Positions 63,302 to 64,000 of a DNA stretch of 64,000 nt are shown one piece after another (the stretch's first letter is position 1; each line of letters opens with the position of its first letter). The notes beneath the pieces are model-generated. The model worked only from the letters and a program-made list of their open reading frames with translations, searched no databases and was not told the DNA's origin. Made by a program: the position numbers and the translations under genes. Source of the stretch: CAVVEQ01 sp963802095 (lineage in GTDB: Bacteria > Chloroflexota > Anaerolineae > Anaerolineales > Anaerolineaceae); NCBI GenBank assembly GCA_963802095.1, contig CAWDHI010000004.1, positions 1 through 64,000 of the forward strand, written 5' to 3'.

Positions 63302-64000
63302 TTAATTCCCGCTGTCGATAGTTGCGATCCGTTTCCGCAGGGTATCCTTATCCAGGAACTGATCGCCGACATAGCGCCCGTTATAAACCAGGTTGAAAGT
63401 TCCATAAGGGGAAGGCGCTTTTCGCCTCACCTCATCTGCGGATTTTAGGATGATATCCCTAATGGGAACGCCGATCTCCTTCGCCATTTGCGTATAACCG
63501 GAGACCGCCGATTCCAGGTATGGGCATTGATCTGCGCGCAGCACCGTGAGGCCAGCTCCGAAGATGCTTGCCTTGCGCTCCCAATCCCCACAGAAGGTTG
63601 GATATGGACCTTCCTTGAATTTTTTAACCATCAGGTTGTAAGCTGGTGGTGCGGTATCAACTGAAATATAACCCCGGCTATCAAGGTAATTTTTCTTCAC
63701 CATGTAGTGCTCTTCGCTGGTGACCATGGCCACACCGAACTTTTTGGTATCCAGCGCTTCCTGCTCGCAAAAATCCATCAGCTGGGAGGCCACTCCCTGT
63801 CCCTTGCTCCTCCCCACCACCCAGAGGCAATGGATGAATAGATAGCCTTCCGCGTTTACCGCCCGCCATGCATTTTCGCCGGGAATATACTCAATGAAGC
63901 CCCTGCCTTCCGGTGGCAGGACCATTCGTATCTGCAATCCCTCTGAGAGGCGATCGTTCACCCAGCCTTTCTTGCAGGCATAACCCGGGGTCTTTCGGGC
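63302..64000 (-). CDS. GNAT acetyltransferase, YoaP-like, 5' truncated by window
   Basis: The frame is open from the window edge (RKTPGYACKKGWVNDRLSEG) to the stop at 63302, so the start lies outside; the GTG at 63961 is probably not the real start. GNAT marks are GRGFIEYIPGENAWRAV, LFIHCLWVVGRSKGQGVASQLM and AMVTSEEHYMVKKNYL. The C-terminal half (PYPTFCGDWERKAS, LRADQCPYLESAV) matches the two-domain YoaP-like acetyltransferases. Acceptor unknown. It converges on the MFS gene. Confidence 0.82.
   Translation of the reverse strand, partial: ARKTPGYACKKGWVNDRLSEGLQIRMVLPPEGRGFIEYIPGENAWRAVNAEGYLFIHCLWVVGRSKGQGVASQLMDFCEQEALDTKKFGVAMVTSEEHYMVKKNYLDSRGYISVDTAPPAYNLMVKKFKEGPYPTFCGDWERKASIFGAGLTVLRADQCPYLESAVSGYTQMAKEIGVPIRDIILKSADEVRRKAPSPYGTFNLVYNGRYVGDQFLDKDTLRKRIATIDSGN

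Overview
The window looks like a chromosomal segment of an anaerobic, sugar-fermenting member of the Chloroflexota, most likely class Anaerolineae. This is inferred from overall protein style: Ala/Pro/Glu-rich linkers after the lipobox of three sugar-binding lipoproteins, many ribose-type ABC importers, a giant cyclic-glucan synthase, and a tungsten-type aldehyde oxidoreductase beside ferredoxin and CoA-transferase genes. No rRNA, tRNA, CRISPR array, phage or insertion sequence was seen. Gene density is high, ATGA overlaps are common, and several promoters fit TTGACA-N17-TATACT closely.

Layout. (1) 0-2.2 kb: 3' part of a GH38 alpha-mannosidase broken by a one-base frameshift, then a membrane-anchored alpha/beta hydrolase. 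(2) 2.2-5.9 kb: an OmpR-type response regulator, its histidine kinase, a SIMPL-domain exported protein and a tiny membrane protein. The regulator gene and the SIMPL gene have promoters of the same geometry. (3) 6-16.1 kb: a strong promoter, a tandem universal-stress protein and, two bases later, an NdvB-like cyclic beta-1,2-glucan synthase of about 2,950 residues, split by a one-base frameshift. (4) 16.3-18.8 kb: an AT-rich HEPN-like orphan, a cupin and a Bcr/CflA-type efflux pump. (5) 18.9-28.6 kb (minus): two ribose-type ABC importers, with an MBL hydrolase and an esterase between them and a relic of a third permease.

(6) 28.8-42.3 kb: a two-armed catabolic locus. The leftward arm has a cupin, a TIM-barrel-like protein, a creatininase-family hydrolase, a tungsten aldehyde oxidoreductase and a MoaD/ThiS-like protein. 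The rightward arm has an Ldh-family dehydrogenase, a nitroreductase, an unknown protein, class I CoA-transferase subunits, ferredoxin, IclR, malic enzyme, two-subunit fumarase and a second IclR. Three promoters in sections 5 and 6 carry the same 17-bp operator, so importer 1 and both arms look like one regulon for an unidentified substrate whose carbon leaves through fumarate, malate and pyruvate.

(7) 42.4-56.3 kb (minus): a contiguous run for L-arabinose/arabinofuranose: LacI-type regulator (frameshifted), YtfQ-YtfR-YtfT-YjfF-type importer, a lipoprotein, TlpA-like thioredoxin, CcdA, a zinc alcohol dehydrogenase, and AraB, AraD and AraA. The YjfF-type permease carries an unusual extracytoplasmic cysteine-containing extension. 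(8) 56.4-60.9 kb (minus): a SorC-type regulator followed by E1-alpha, E1-beta and E2 of a 2-oxoacid (probably pyruvate) dehydrogenase, without E3. (9) 60.9-64 kb: PIG-L deacetylase plus MFS carrier, then the C-terminal part of a GNAT protein running off the window.

Three genes that otherwise look intact each carry a single-base frameshift, and one carrier lacks a normal start codon. Either this assembly contains indel errors or these genes are decaying; the sequence alone cannot decide.
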